From Rhodovulum sulfidophilum DSM 1374 (GTDB lineage: Bacteria > Pseudomonadota > Alphaproteobacteria > Rhodobacterales > Rhodobacteraceae), in NCBI RefSeq assembly GCF_001633165.1, contig NZ_CP015418.1, positions 1,550,001-1,614,000 on the forward strand: DNA of 64,000 bases, given 5' to 3'. Below the pieces are notes generated by a model that saw only the letters and a program-made list of their open reading frames with translations, searched no databases and was not told the DNA's origin. This document shows positions 34,452-43,109 of this stretch, piece by piece. The position numbers were made by a program, and so were the translations under genes. Position 1 is the stretch's first letter; every line of letters begins with the position of its first letter.

Positions 34452-34720
34452 ATGAAAAATCCCCATCAGAATGCCCGCCTCACCGTCTATGGTCGAGAAC
34501 AGATCGTCGCCCGCGTATCCTCCGATCGCGCGTACGGAGTGGCTCTGGCGCCCCGCGGGTGATCTTCACCACCTTCGGGGCAGACATCGTCCGGCTGGAC
34601 ATCGGCGCGACAAGCAGCCGCGCCGATCCGCTTGAAATGATCCAGCGGATGCACGGTTTTGCTCCCAGCACCTTTCAGATCGGCCGTGATCTTCGCAAGC
34701 CCACGATATTCGCCGTTTAG
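34452..34720 (+). pseudogene. IS481-type transposase start plus an unidentified fragment
   Basis: At 34452 the frame MKNPHQNARLTVYGREQIVA matches the first residues of IS481-family transposases and is lost near 34520. From about 34552 to 34720 a second frame reads IFTTFGADIVRLDIGATSSR and MIQRMHGFAPSTFQIGRDLR to a stop. It is protein-like but not recognised. The remaining bases to 34821 contain nothing supported. Confidence 0.45.
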
Positions 34721-34821
34721 CGCAGATCGCCATAGGTGTTGACGATTTGCGTCCGGAAAAATTCTGTCATACCCGCCCGCTCGACCAGCGGCCGCCCATT
34801 GTCGCGTTTGATGGCGCGGGC

Positions 34822-35253
34822 TCAGCTTGGCGCAATGTCCACGGTCAGATGCGGTGAGCCGTCCGATGTTTTGCGAGAGCTGCGGCCATCTTCGCCGATC
34901 GTGCCGCGAATGCGGTGGCGCCAGTTCGAAAAGCTGTCGAACCGGACGGTGTCGATCGGCTGATCCAGCGCGATCTCGACATGGCGATTTCCCGAGAGCC
35001 CCGACAGGGCGACAATGACACCGCTATAGGCCTGGCCCAGATAGTGGCCCGTCACCTTGGAGCCCAGGGCGAGCTCCGCTGGGGCGTTGCGCTGACCGAG
35101 CCGGGCATGAAGCGTGTTCCAGTCGCGTGCCCCATGTTGACGGGCGATGAGCTCGAGGGACTGGGCGTGGCTGATCGCCGTGCCTTGCGCTTGCAAAGCC
35201 TGCCGGAGCGCCCTGGCCTGGGTCTTGACGGTTTCGAGGGATGGCTGTGTCAT
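34822..35253 (-). CDS. Glyoxalase-superfamily-related protein (Glyoxalase_8 type)
   Basis: The 143-residue protein starts at ATG 35253. It has the pattern LETVKTQARALRQALQAQGT, then SHAQSLELIARQHGARDWNT, and ends with FDSFSNWRHRIRGTIGEDGR. This matches the small glyoxalase-related family common in Rhodobacterales. The N-terminal helical part is thought to be a DNA- or protein-contact helix bundle. No catalytic metal site is obvious. It follows the MATE exporter gene by 10 bp on the same strand and is likely co-transcribed with it. Confidence 0.65.
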   Translation of the reverse strand: MTQPSLETVKTQARALRQALQAQGTAISHAQSLELIARQHGARDWNTLHARLGQRNAPAELALGSKVTGHYLGQAYSGVIVALSGLSGNRHVEIALDQPIDTVRFDSFSNWRHRIRGTIGEDGRSSRKTSDGSPHLTVDIAPS

Positions 35254-35263
35254 GCTGTTTCCT

Positions 35264-36643
35264 TCACAGGCAGGGGGCTGGGACAGGGGTGATCGGGCGG
35301 GTTCGAAGAGCCATGCTCAGGGCCAGGACAAGGAGGATCGCATCCGCGACCGGAAAGGCGAACCACATGCCCTCGATCCCCCAAAGGGCATTCATGACGA
35401 TAAGCAGGGCCGGCGTCAGCAGCCATGGTTTGATCAGGGTAAGCGCCGCCGTCCGAAGCGGATAGCCCATCGCCTGGACATGCAGGGCGAGGGCGAGAAC
35501 CGGCCCGGTGATGGCGTAGAGAGCCGTCATTGGCCGCAGGATCGCGGCAACCGCCTCGGTGATGGCCGGGTCCTCCGAGAACAGCCCGCCCAGCGGAGCG
35601 CCCGCGAAGGCTCCGGTCAGCGCCACGCCGAGGCACCAGAGGAAGGCGCTGCCCATGGCAAGTCGCAGGGCGCTGCCGGCCCGATCCATTCGGCCCGCGC
35701 CGGCATTGTTGCCGGTGATGCTCTGGGTGGCCAGCGCGATCGCCATCTGCGGCAGGAAGGCCAGCCCAAGAAGGCGCGTCGTTACCCCGTAGGCGGCGAT
35801 ACAGGTGGCATGATCCGCGGCGGCTGTGCCGATCAGCAGGAGCACCATGCCGGCCACCAGGGCCATTCCGATGAAATTCAGGCAAAGCGGGAGGCCGAGC
35901 GAGAGGATCCGCCCCCATCCCGACAGCCAGCTGCTGCGCCAAAGGCTGCCAAGGGGCAGAAGATCGCGATCGCGCGTCCGCAGCAGCAGCAACAGTGCCA
36001 GACCGAGGCTCTGCGCCGCGACGGTTCCGAGCGCAGAGCCGGCGGTGCCAAGTCCGAGCAGCACGATCGCGACATAATTCGCCCCGATGTTCAGCAGGTT
36101 CACAAGCACCGAGAGCATGGCGATCTGCCCGGCCCGGCCCTCGTTGCGCAGGGCATCGGCGTGCAGGCCCAGACCGAACTGGATGGGGGCACCCAGGATC
36201 AGGATCAGCAGATAGCTCTGCGCGGCCTCGGCCACCGCCGCATTTCCGGCGGCGAGCGCAAGGACCGTCGCCGGCCCGACCACAAGCGCCCCGGCGATCA
36301 GCACCGCGCTGATGGCGAGGGCCAGCCCGTGCGCTCCGGCGAAGACCGCGCCTGCCTCCGGGCGGGACCCGGCTCCGAGATGCCGCGCGATCAGGCTCGA
36401 CATGCCGCCGCCCGCCAGAGTGGTCAGGGCCGTCAGCAGTATCACGACAGGAAAGGCCAGGCTGACCGCGGCCAGGGCCTGGGGGCCGACGAAGCGCCCG
36501 ACGAAGATCCCGTCGGCAACGTTCAGCAGGCCCCCCATCGACATGACCACCGCCATGGGCAGGGCATTCGACAGGAACAACCGCCCGATGGGGCGGGTCA
36601 GAAATGGGTTCTCAATTCTATTCGGGGCGGGTCCGACGGACAT
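35264..36643 (-). CDS. MATE-family multidrug efflux transporter
   Basis: The 459-residue protein has about 12 membrane helices in two homologous halves, as in NorM/DinF-like MATE exporters. It starts at ATG 36643 behind ggaggag. Conserved pieces include NALPMAVVMSMGGLLNVADG in the first helix, IARHLGAG and LRNEGRAGQIA. It would expel cationic drugs or metabolites using a sodium or proton gradient. The small glyoxalase-related gene follows at 10 bp. No regulator is adjacent. Confidence 0.88.
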   Translation of the reverse strand: MSVGPAPNRIENPFLTRPIGRLFLSNALPMAVVMSMGGLLNVADGIFVGRFVGPQALAAVSLAFPVVILLTALTTLAGGGMSSLIARHLGAGSRPEAGAVFAGAHGLALAISAVLIAGALVVGPATVLALAAGNAAVAEAAQSYLLILILGAPIQFGLGLHADALRNEGRAGQIAMLSVLVNLLNIGANYVAIVLLGLGTAGSALGTVAAQSLGLALLLLLRTRDRDLLPLGSLWRSSWLSGWGRILSLGLPLCLNFIGMALVAGMVLLLIGTAAADHATCIAAYGVTTRLLGLAFLPQMAIALATQSITGNNAGAGRMDRAGSALRLAMGSAFLWCLGVALTGAFAGAPLGGLFSEDPAITEAVAAILRPMTALYAITGPVLALALHVQAMGYPLRTAALTLIKPWLLTPALLIVMNALWGIEGMWFAFPVADAILLVLALSMALRTRPITPVPAPCL

Positions 36644-36650
36644 CGCTCAC

Positions 36651-37446
36651 TCCTCCGGAGAGGCATTTCGGATCGAGAGGGAGCCTGCATTGCCCACCTG
36701 CGAAATGCTTCGAGGGTGAGATGTCGTCTTCGTTTCCGGGCTTCACCGTGACTTGCGTCCGCAGGCGGCAGGTGCCCGGCACCTTGCCCGCCACGTACGA
36801 AAAAATCCCGGCGAAGGCAACAAGAGATGCCAGAGGTCATTCGTTCCGCGGTTTCGCGATGCCGAAGAGCAGCGGACTGAACGCCGTGGGTAGGTTTGCG
36901 CGGTTTCCCTTCTTTCATATCGCAGGGTCTGGATATTCGATATCGAGTGGAAGCTGCCTTCGGGGGCCTGCGTTCTTTTTGCGCTCGGGCCACTCTTGGA
37001 AGGGGGACGCGGTTGGAACTGGCCTCGGCCCGGGCGATGGACCGCGTGGCACCGAAACCTCGCCATCAGGCCTCGTTCGCTGCAGCACGACTTGTCGGCC
37101 GTGGCGCGGCTCATGCCATGTTCGCGGGACTGTTCGGCAACGGGCCCGGGCCTCCAGCTGCCGCAGGATGCCGATGACCCGGGCTTTGGGAAACCTGTCT
37201 TCCTCATCGGAAGCTCCTCGGCCATCCCGCCGGGAAAACTCTGCTTCCCCATTCCCCTAAGAACGGGGAGGCACCCAACGCGCCTCGGAGCCGGTCGGAT
37301 TGCAACGGGCAAACGAAGCCGACAGCTGTGAAGCGGTCAATTCACCGCGTTGCGATCCGTGGCCGCATGTCCCATATTACCGTCCGAGAGACGGCCGAGG
37401 TCGTTTCTCGACCTATGGAGACTGGATGTCAGAGCTTGTGTGATAC
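36651..37446. other. Gene-poor stretch containing only IS debris
   Basis: Apart from the IS3 OrfA fragment at 37060-37207 I find no gene, RNA or terminator in these 800 bases. Several long antisense frames are products of the high GC content and have no recognisable domain. Confidence 0.5.
37060..37207 (-). pseudogene. IS3-family OrfA remnant
   Basis: On the minus strand an ATG at 37207 behind ggagcttcc begins MRKTGF. In a shifted frame ARVIGILRQLEA follows, and back in the first frame VAEQSREHGMSRATADK. Together they reconstruct the helix-turn-helix start of IS3-family OrfA proteins of the IS2/IS407 type. Two frameshifts and the loss of everything downstream make it inert. Confidence 0.6.
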
Positions 37447-37469
37447 GGCTCTCTGAATTTCAGAGAGCC
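37447..37469. promoter_or_regulatory. 23-bp perfect palindrome upstream of yjhX
   Basis: The arms ggctctctgaa and ttcagagagcc are perfectly complementary around one central T. No T-run follows, so it is a poor terminator. Its place 70 bp upstream of the yjhX start suggests an operator. Confidence 0.5.
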
Positions 37470-37538
37470 TCGTGAAACCCGGATCGACCGGCGCAGCAGC
37501 GCTTGGTCTCTTTTTCACGTCCAAGACACGAGACTTCC

Positions 37539-37802
37539 ATGAATATCTCAAGACACGAACAGCGTGCGTTGCACGTTCTGGCTCTTGGCGGCCGGATCCT
37601 GCACGAGCGGGAGTATGGCTCCAAGATCACGTCGGTCACCTGCGTGACGCGCGAAGGGATGATCCTCGACGGTTTCGACATGACCGTCTTTCACCGGCTG
37701 CGGCGCAAACGGCTGATCGAATCCCGCTGCGGCAGCGCATATCGCATCTCGAAGCGCGGCCGCCTTTCGGTCCGTGCGCAACTCGACAATCAGGGGGCAT
37801 GA
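37539..37802 (+). CDS. yjhX: YjhX family protein (UPF0386)
   Basis: ATG 37539 (MNISRHEQRALHVLALGG) gives 87 residues. The sequence through SVTCVTREGMILDGFDMTVF and RLRRKRLIESR matches the YjhX family, predicted small winged-helix proteins. The E. coli member, paired with the acetyltransferase YjhQ, is described as a toxin-antitoxin candidate. Here too the next gene, whose ATG overlaps the yjhX stop region, is a GNAT acetyltransferase, so the pairing is conserved. DNA binding or translational inhibition is inference. Confidence 0.8.
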   Translation: MNISRHEQRALHVLALGGRILHEREYGSKITSVTCVTREGMILDGFDMTVFHRLRRKRLIESRCGSAYRISKRGRLSVRAQLDNQGA

Positions 37803-37803
37803 C

Positions 37804-38304
37804 ATGCTGATCAGAAACGAAGTCGGCAGCGACGCCACCATGATCCGCAGGATCGTGACCGAAGCCATGCAACTCTTGCCGCAGGCGACCGGAGCAGAGG
37901 CGGATATCATCGACCGGTTGCGGCGCGACGATGCGCTGATCCTGTCGCTGGTGGCCGAGGACCGGGGCGAGGCCGTCGGCTATCTTGCCGTCTCGATGTC
38001 GCGGATCGGAGCAGAGAGCGGCTGGGGGCTGATAGGCCCTCTTGCCGTGCTCCCGTCCAGACATGGCGAGGGGGTTGGCAGCGCGCTCATGGCCGAAGCG
38101 ATCCGCCGGTTGCGCAGCACATGCAAAGGCGCGGCGCTGGTCGGAGACCCCGGGTATTATGCCCGGTTCGGCTTCAGGTCCTATCCGGGGCTGCGGGTCG
38201 GGGACTGTCCGCACCAATTCGTCCAGGCCTTGCCCTTCGATACGGCGGAACCGGAAGGCGAGCTGCACCATCACGCCGCATTCGGGCTGACGCAGGAGGG
38301 CTGA
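37804..38304 (+). CDS. GNAT-family N-acetyltransferase (YjhQ/YhbS type)
   Basis: ATG 37804 gives 166 residues. The acetyl-CoA site is IGPLAVLPSRHGEGVGSALM, with the pyrophosphate loop HGEGVG. The tail VGDPGYYARFGFRSYPGL is typical of YhbS/YjhQ proteins. It is coupled to yjhX (its start lies 1 bp after that stop). In E. coli YjhQ is the proposed antitoxin to YjhX. The substrate is unknown. Confidence 0.83.
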   Translation: MLIRNEVGSDATMIRRIVTEAMQLLPQATGAEADIIDRLRRDDALILSLVAEDRGEAVGYLAVSMSRIGAESGWGLIGPLAVLPSRHGEGVGSALMAEAIRRLRSTCKGAALVGDPGYYARFGFRSYPGLRVGDCPHQFVQALPFDTAEPEGELHHHAAFGLTQEG

Positions 38305-38311
38305 AACAAGT

Positions 38312-38341
38312 CCGGGACGCACGAGAGATCGTGCGTCCCGG
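38312..38341. terminator. Strong hairpin between convergent genes
   Basis: The arms ccgggacgcacga (38312-38324) and tcgtgcgtcccgg (38329-38341) pair perfectly over 13 bp around a GAGA (GNRA) tetraloop. It lies 7 bp after the acetyltransferase stop and faces the DUF1127 gene. No T-tract follows on either strand, so it may work with Rho or as a 3'-end stabiliser. Confidence 0.5.
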
Positions 38342-38401
38342 GGCATATGGGGTCGGTCTTCCTGGCCCTGTCCGGTCGGGCAGGGAGGCTCGGTGCAGAA
38401 G

Positions 38402-38605
38402 TCAGTGCAGAAGACGGTCGATATCGCCGCGGCACAGGCCGATATCGTCAAGCTCGCGATCGGTCAGAAGCGACAGCGCATCGCGCGTGCGACGGACCTC
38501 GTCCCGGTTCCGGAGACGGGCGAAAAAGGCGGTGACAAGGCCGAACCGGGGCGCATCGGCCAGCAGGCCGGCCCGTTGCGGATGCGAAACTTCGAACATG
38601 GCCAT
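38402..38605 (-). CDS. DUF1127 small basic protein
   Basis: ATG 38605 (or 38599) gives about 67 residues. The C-terminal block TRDALSLLTDRELDDIGLCR followed by GDIDRLL is the DUF1127/YjiS motif, here preceded by an Arg-rich helix. In alphaproteobacteria such proteins bind RNA and affect sRNA turnover and carbon or phosphate metabolism. The ribosome site ggaagga is 8-9 bp upstream. The 320-bp gap to ruvC holds the divergent promoters. Confidence 0.8.
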   Translation of the reverse strand: MAMFEVSHPQRAGLLADAPRFGLVTAFFARLRNRDEVRRTRDALSLLTDRELDDIGLCRGDIDRLLH

Positions 38606-38876
38606 CTCTTGGGTCCTTCCGTCGCTGCGAGTCGTTCGTCGACTACATGAAACCGCAGCTATGCGTCCGGAATGAGGTAGGCAACCCGACATTTCCGCAT
38701 GCGACACATGCATCCCGCGCATGCCGGAAAGGCTCCGTTAGCTCTTTGTCGAAAAAGGGAAAAACTGCTTCCGCGTCTGGTCGTTTTTCGACCTCGACAG
38801 GACGTTTCCAGGCCTCGGGCGGGGGCGCCTTTCGGGGCGACCCGGAAACCGGCCGGCCGCATTGCATCTGGCCGAT

Positions 38877-38891
38877 GTTCGCTTTTCGTGC
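38877..38891 (+). promoter_or_regulatory. Candidate LexA box upstream of ruvC
   Basis: GTTC-N7-GTGC differs by one base from the alphaproteobacterial LexA site GTTC-N7-GTTC, and ends 36 bp before the ruvC start. The ruv genes are SOS-regulated in many bacteria. The mismatch keeps this tentative. Confidence 0.35.
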
Positions 38892-38927
38892 TACTGCGTC
38901 CGAAAAGACACAGGAATTGGGGCGAGC

Positions 38928-39434
38928 ATGCGTGTCTTGGGCATCGATCCGGGGCTCCGGAACACCGGTTGGGGGATGATCGAGCAACGGGGCAGCCGAC
39001 TCGGTCACATCGCCAATGGCGTCTGTCACTCCTCGGGCGAGACCCTGGCCGAGCGGCTGCTGTCGCTGCACATCCAGCTGACCGAGATCGTCGCCCGCCA
39101 CGTCCCCGAGGCGGCGGCGGTCGAACAGACTTTCGTCAACCGCGATGCGGCGGGCACGCTGAAGCTGGGGCAGGCACGCGGCATCGCGCTGCTGGTGCCG
39201 GCGCAGGCCGGGCTCGAGGTCGGCGAATACGCGCCCAACGCGGTCAAGAAGGCCATTGTCGGCGTCGGCCATGCCGACAAGCGCCAGATCGACCACATGG
39301 TGCGGCTGCAATTCCCCGGCATCGAGATCGCCGGGCCCGATGCCGCCGACGCGCTGGCGATCGCGCTGTGCCATGCCCATCATCTAGCGGGGGGCGCGCG
39401 GCTGGCGGCGGCGCTGGCGAGGGCAGGCGCATGA
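38928..39434 (+). CDS. ruvC: Crossover junction endodeoxyribonuclease RuvC
   Basis: ATG 38928 ([17 protein letters not shown]) gives 168 residues, the normal length. The catalytic acids are visible: Asp7 in GIDPG, Glu in [10 protein letters not shown], and the Asp pair in [11 protein letters not shown]. RuvC is the nuclease that cuts Holliday junctions symmetrically, working with the RuvAB branch-migration motor. It is the first gene of ruvCAB, and its stop overlaps the ruvA start (ATGA). Confidence 0.97.
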   Translation: MRVLGIDPGLRNTGWGMIEQRGSRLGHIANGVCHSSGETLAERLLSLHIQLTEIVARHVPEAAAVEQTFVNRDAAGTLKLGQARGIALLVPAQAGLEVGEYAPNAVKKAIVGVGHADKRQIDHMVRLQFPGIEIAGPDAADALAIALCHAHHLAGGARLAAALARAGA

Positions 39435-40126
39435 TCGGGCGGCTGGCAGGGCGGCTGATCCACAAGGGCGCCGATCAGGTGATGATCGATGTCGGCGGCG
39501 TGGGCTATGTGGTTCACGTCTCTGACCGGACGCTGATGGGCCTGCCCGGCCTCGGCGAGGCGGTCGCGCTTTATACCGATCTTCTGGTCCGCGAGGATCT
39601 GTTGCAGCTTTACGGCTTTCCGACGCTGCATGACCGCGAATGGCACCGGCTTCTGATGGGGGTGCAGGGGATCGGCGCGAAGGCGTCTATGGCCATTCTG
39701 GGCACGCTCGGCGCCGAGGGCGTCGGCCGGGCTATCGCGCTGGGCGACTGGGGCGCGATCAAGGCCGCGCCCGGCGTCGGCCCCAAGATCGCGCAGCGCG
39801 TGGTCAACGAGTTGAAGGAGAAGGCGCCTGCGGTGATGGCGCTTGGCGGCCACCTTTCCCCCGACCCGGCCGCGGGCGAGGTGATCGCGCCCGCCGATCC
39901 CGCCCCCAAGGCCGGGAACAAGACCCGGACGAAGGCCCCGGCCGCTGCCCCGGTTTCGTCCTCGGTCTCGGCCCAGGCCGATGCCCTGTCGGCGCTTGGA
40001 AATCTCGGCTATGCTCCGTCGGAAGCCGCCCAGGCGGTGGCCCGCGCTGCCGGCGAGACGCCGGAGGCCGACACCACGGCGCTGATCCGCGCGGCGCTGA
40101 AACTTCTGGCCCCCAGGGCGGACTGA
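39431..40126 (+). CDS. ruvA: Holliday junction DNA helicase subunit RuvA
   Basis: The 231-residue protein has the OB fold start ([20 protein letters not shown]) and the two helix-hairpin-helix motifs ([17 protein letters not shown] and [20 protein letters not shown]). A longer than usual Ala/Pro/Lys-rich linker (about residues 138-180) leads to the C-terminal RuvB-binding domain ([19 protein letters not shown]). It tetramerises on four-way junctions and recruits RuvB. It lies between ruvC and ruvB with an overlap and an 11-bp gap. Confidence 0.97.
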   Translation: MIGRLAGRLIHKGADQVMIDVGGVGYVVHVSDRTLMGLPGLGEAVALYTDLLVREDLLQLYGFPTLHDREWHRLLMGVQGIGAKASMAILGTLGAEGVGRAIALGDWGAIKAAPGVGPKIAQRVVNELKEKAPAVMALGGHLSPDPAAGEVIAPADPAPKAGNKTRTKAPAAAPVSSSVSAQADALSALGNLGYAPSEAAQAVARAAGETPEADTTALIRAALKLLAPRAD

Positions 40127-40137
40127 AGGCTGACTGA

Positions 40138-41181
40138 ATGACCGGACCCGATCCCCTGCTGCGCCCCGAGGCGCGCCCCGAGGATTCCGACCGCGCGCTG
40201 CGCCCCGAGACGCTGGATGCCTTCATCGGCCAGGCCGAGGCGCGGGCCAATCTGCGGGTCTTTTTGCAAAGCGCCCGCCAGCGCGGCGAGGCGATGGACC
40301 ATGCGCTGTTCCATGGCCCGCCGGGCCTGGGCAAGACCACGCTGGCGCAGATCGTCGCGCGCGAGCTGGGCGTCAATTTCCGCATGACCTCGGGGCCGGT
40401 GCTGGCCAAGGCGGGCGATCTCGCGGCGATCCTGACCAATCTGGAAAAGCGCGACGTGCTGTTCATCGACGAGATCCACCGGCTGTCGCCGGTCGTCGAG
40501 GAGGTGCTCTACCCCGCGATGGAGGATTTCGAGCTCGACCTCGTGATCGGCGAGGGCCCGGCCGCGCGCACCGTCCGGATCGAGCTGCAGCCCTTCACGC
40601 TGGTCGGCGCGACGACCCGGCTGGGCCTGCTGACGACGCCGCTGCGCGACCGCTTCGGCATTCCGGTCCGGCTGCAATTCTACACCGTGCCCGAGCTCGA
40701 AGAGATCGTGGCGCGCGGGTCGCGGCTGATGGGCATTCCCGCCGATCCCGAGGGCATCCGCGAGATCGCGCGGCGCGCCCGCGGCACGCCCCGGATCGCC
40801 GGGCGGCTCCTGCGCCGGGTGGTCGATTTTGCGCTGGTCGAGGGCGACGGGCGGATCACGCGCAAGGTGGCCGATCATGCGCTGACGCGGATGGAGGTCG
40901 ATGCGGTCGGGCTCGACGGCGCCGACCGGCGCTACCTGCAGCTCATCGCCGACAACTATGCCGGCGGTCCGGTCGGGATCGAAACGCTCTCGGCCGCGTT
41001 GTCTGAATCTCGGGATGCCTTGGAAGAGGTGATCGAGCCCTATCTTCTGCAACAGGGGCTTATCCAGCGCACGCCGCGGGGACGGATGCTGGCGCAGAAG
41101 GCCTGGAGCCATCTGGGGCTTGCACCGCCGCGCGTGCCGGGGCAGACCGCGCAGACCGACCTGTTCGACGAAGGCGCTTGA
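40138..41181 (+). CDS. ruvB: Holliday junction DNA helicase motor RuvB
   Basis: The 347-residue AAA+ ATPase has Walker [11 protein letters not shown] (about 59-68), Walker [11 protein letters not shown], sensor 1 in [10 protein letters not shown] and the winged helix at the C-terminus ([20 protein letters not shown]). It drives branch migration as hexamers on RuvA-bound junctions. Length and gene order are standard. Confidence 0.97.
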   Translation: MTGPDPLLRPEARPEDSDRALRPETLDAFIGQAEARANLRVFLQSARQRGEAMDHALFHGPPGLGKTTLAQIVARELGVNFRMTSGPVLAKAGDLAAILTNLEKRDVLFIDEIHRLSPVVEEVLYPAMEDFELDLVIGEGPAARTVRIELQPFTLVGATTRLGLLTTPLRDRFGIPVRLQFYTVPELEEIVARGSRLMGIPADPEGIREIARRARGTPRIAGRLLRRVVDFALVEGDGRITRKVADHALTRMEVDAVGLDGADRRYLQLIADNYAGGPVGIETLSAALSESRDALEEVIEPYLLQQGLIQRTPRGRMLAQKAWSHLGLAPPRVPGQTAQTDLFDEGA

Positions 41182-41254
41182 CGAGGGCCCTGCCGCCGCC
41201 CTTGCCCGCGTCCCTGCAGGAGGCGGCCGCGACCGAAGCCGAAAGGAGACCGAG

Positions 41255-41911
41255 ATGACCCCCGAGGAGGTGACCGCGCTGTTTACCCGGTCGGAGGGCG
41301 ACTATCTGTTCGCCCGCTGGGGCCGTCCCATCGCGCCGGTCGTGTTCGGGGTCGACGACGCCACGCTCTCGATCTTCAAGGGTGCCTGCGAGGCGGTGGT
41401 GGGGCTGGCCGGGCACGAGATGGCCGAGACCGACCCCGATCTGGGCTCCAATCTCATCGTCTTCTTCTTCGAGGACTGGACCGAGCTGGTGCGGGTGCCG
41501 CATCTCGACCGGCTGGTGCCCGATCTGGCGCGCCGGGTCGCCCGGCTGCGGGCGGCGGGGGCGAACCAGTACCGCTTCTTCCGCTTCGACGAGCAGGGCG
41601 CGATCAAGGCGGCCTTCGTCTTCATCCGGATGGATTCCGACCTGTCGCAGATGCCGGCCGAGTCGATCGCGCTCAACCAGATCGTCCAGACGATCCTGCT
41701 TTGGTCCGACACAGCCTTCGCCGAGCGCAGCCCGCTGGCCCGCGCGCCCGACGGCATGCTGGTCCTGCGGCCCGAGATTGCGGCGGTGATCCAGGCGGGC
41801 TATGACCCGGCGATGCCGACGGTCGCCCACGATTCCAGCCATGCGCTGCGCCTCGCCGCCCGGGTCGGCCACACCCTGGGACAGATACAGATACTCGGGC
41901 AGGAGCCATGA
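41255..41911 (+). CDS. Conserved hypothetical protein between ruvB and the thioesterase
   Basis: ATG 41255 behind aaaggag gives 218 residues with no signal peptide or membrane helix. I recognise no named domain. Conserved-looking parts are YLFARWGRPIAPVVFGVDD, LIVFFFEDWTELVRVPHLD and AESIALNQIVQTILLWSD. Its stop overlaps the start of the thioesterase gene (ATGA), so it is translated with the ruv-tol block. It reads like a rhodobacterial core protein of unknown role. Confidence 0.75.
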   Translation: MTPEEVTALFTRSEGDYLFARWGRPIAPVVFGVDDATLSIFKGACEAVVGLAGHEMAETDPDLGSNLIVFFFEDWTELVRVPHLDRLVPDLARRVARLRAAGANQYRFFRFDEQGAIKAAFVFIRMDSDLSQMPAESIALNQIVQTILLWSDTAFAERSPLARAPDGMLVLRPEIAAVIQAGYDPAMPTVAHDSSHALRLAARVGHTLGQIQILGQEP

Positions 41912-42303
41912 CCCATCGCCTGACCGTCCGCGTCTATTACGAGGACACCGACCTTGCCGGCATCGTCTATTATGCCAATTACCTGAAATTCATAGAACGC
42001 GCGCGCTCGGAATGGGTGCGCGGGCTGGGGCTCGACCAGGTCCGGCTGAAGGCCGAAAGCGGCATCGTCTTCGCTGTGCGCCGCGTCGAGGCCGATTATC
42101 TCAGCCCGGCGAAATTCGACGATCTCCTGACGGTCGAAACCGATCTGCAGCGGTTCACGCCGGCGCGGCTGGTGCTGGATCAGGCGGTCCTGCGCGGCGA
42201 GACCCGGCTGTTCGAGGCCCGGGTCACGCTGGCCGCTCTGGGGGCCGGGGGGCGGCCGGTCCGGCTTCCGGCAGAGTTTCGCCGAAGCCTCGAAACCGGG
42301 TAG
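41908..42303 (+). CDS. ybgC: Tol-Pal-associated acyl-CoA thioesterase YbgC
   Basis: The 131-residue hot-dog-fold protein carries the family signature VYYEDTDLAGIVYYANYLKF, with the catalytic Asp in DLAG. It hydrolyses acyl-CoA or acyl-carrier substrates and sits before tolQ in most proteobacteria. The 107-bp gap to tolQ contains a possible promoter. Confidence 0.93.
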   Translation: MTHRLTVRVYYEDTDLAGIVYYANYLKFIERARSEWVRGLGLDQVRLKAESGIVFAVRRVEADYLSPAKFDDLLTVETDLQRFTPARLVLDQAVLRGETRLFEARVTLAALGAGGRPVRLPAEFRRSLETG

Positions 42304-42330
42304 GCGAGGGCTCGCGCTGACGCGGTTGTG

Positions 42331-42360
42331 TTGGCAATCCCCCTTAAAACGCGCTAGCGT
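42331..42360 (+). promoter_or_regulatory. Candidate sigma-70 promoter for tolQ
   Basis: TTGGCA (42331-42336) is separated by 18 bp from TAGCGT (42355-42360), 50 bp before the tolQ start. The -35 is close to consensus and the -10 is weak. Confidence 0.35.
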
Positions 42361-42410
42361 CCGGTGTAACGCAGGCCGGAAGAACCGGCCCTATCCAACG
42401 AGCAGGCAGA

Positions 42411-43106
42411 ATGGAAACCGATACCCTTGCGATGGCGCAGGAGATTGACTTCTCCTTGCTCGCCCTTTTCTTGCGCGCGACGATCACGGTCAAGCTGGTG
42501 ATGCTGTTGCTGATCGTGGCCTCGTTCTGGTCGTGGTCGATCATCGTCCAGAAGATCATCACCTACCGGAAGGCCCGCGCCGAGGCGGCGCGCTTCGACG
42601 AGGAATTCTGGTCGGGCGAGCCGCTGGACGAGCTGTTCGACAAGATCGGTCCCGAGCCGCAGGCCGCGCCCGAACGGATCTTCGCGGCGGGCATGATGGA
42701 ATGGCGTCGCAGCCACCGTCAGGACGGCAAGCTGATCGCGGGCGCCGCCGCCCGGATCGACCGCTCGATGGATGTGGCCATCGCCAAGGAGACCGACAGC
42801 CTGAATGCCGGCCTGTCCTTCCTCGCGACGGTGGGCTCGACCGCGCCCTTCGTCGGGCTGTTCGGCACGGTCTGGGGGATCAAGCACGCCTTCGAGCAGA
42901 TCGCGCTGCAGCAGAACACCAACCTCGCCGTGGTGGCGCCCGGCATCGCCGAGGCGCTGGTGGCGACCGCGTTGGGGCTGCTGGCCGCGATCCCGGCGGT
43001 GATCTTCTACAACAAGCTCTCTGCCGACAGCGACCGGCTGGGCGGGGGCTACGAATCCTTCGCCGACGAATTCTCGACCATCCTGTCGCGCCAGCTGGAC
43101 GCCTGA
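42411..43106 (+). CDS. tolQ: Tol-Pal proton-channel subunit TolQ
   Basis: The 231-residue inner-membrane protein has the MotA/TolQ/ExbB pattern. One helix is near residues 15-40, and two lie around LSFLATVGSTAPFVGLFGTV and VVAPGIAEALVATALGLLAA. With TolR it uses proton flow to drive TolA, which tightens the outer membrane during division. The start ATG 42411 is the first with a plausible context. Confidence 0.96.
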   Translation: METDTLAMAQEIDFSLLALFLRATITVKLVMLLLIVASFWSWSIIVQKIITYRKARAEAARFDEEFWSGEPLDELFDKIGPEPQAAPERIFAAGMMEWRRSHRQDGKLIAGAAARIDRSMDVAIAKETDSLNAGLSFLATVGSTAPFVGLFGTVWGIKHAFEQIALQQNTNLAVVAPGIAEALVATALGLLAAIPAVIFYNKLSADSDRLGGGYESFADEFSTILSRQLDA

Positions 43107-43109
43107 GCC

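Noticed and set aside
36743..37312. 189-residue minus-strand frame
   Set aside because: Only a short part matches IS3 OrfA, with frameshifts on either side. The rest has no recognisable content.
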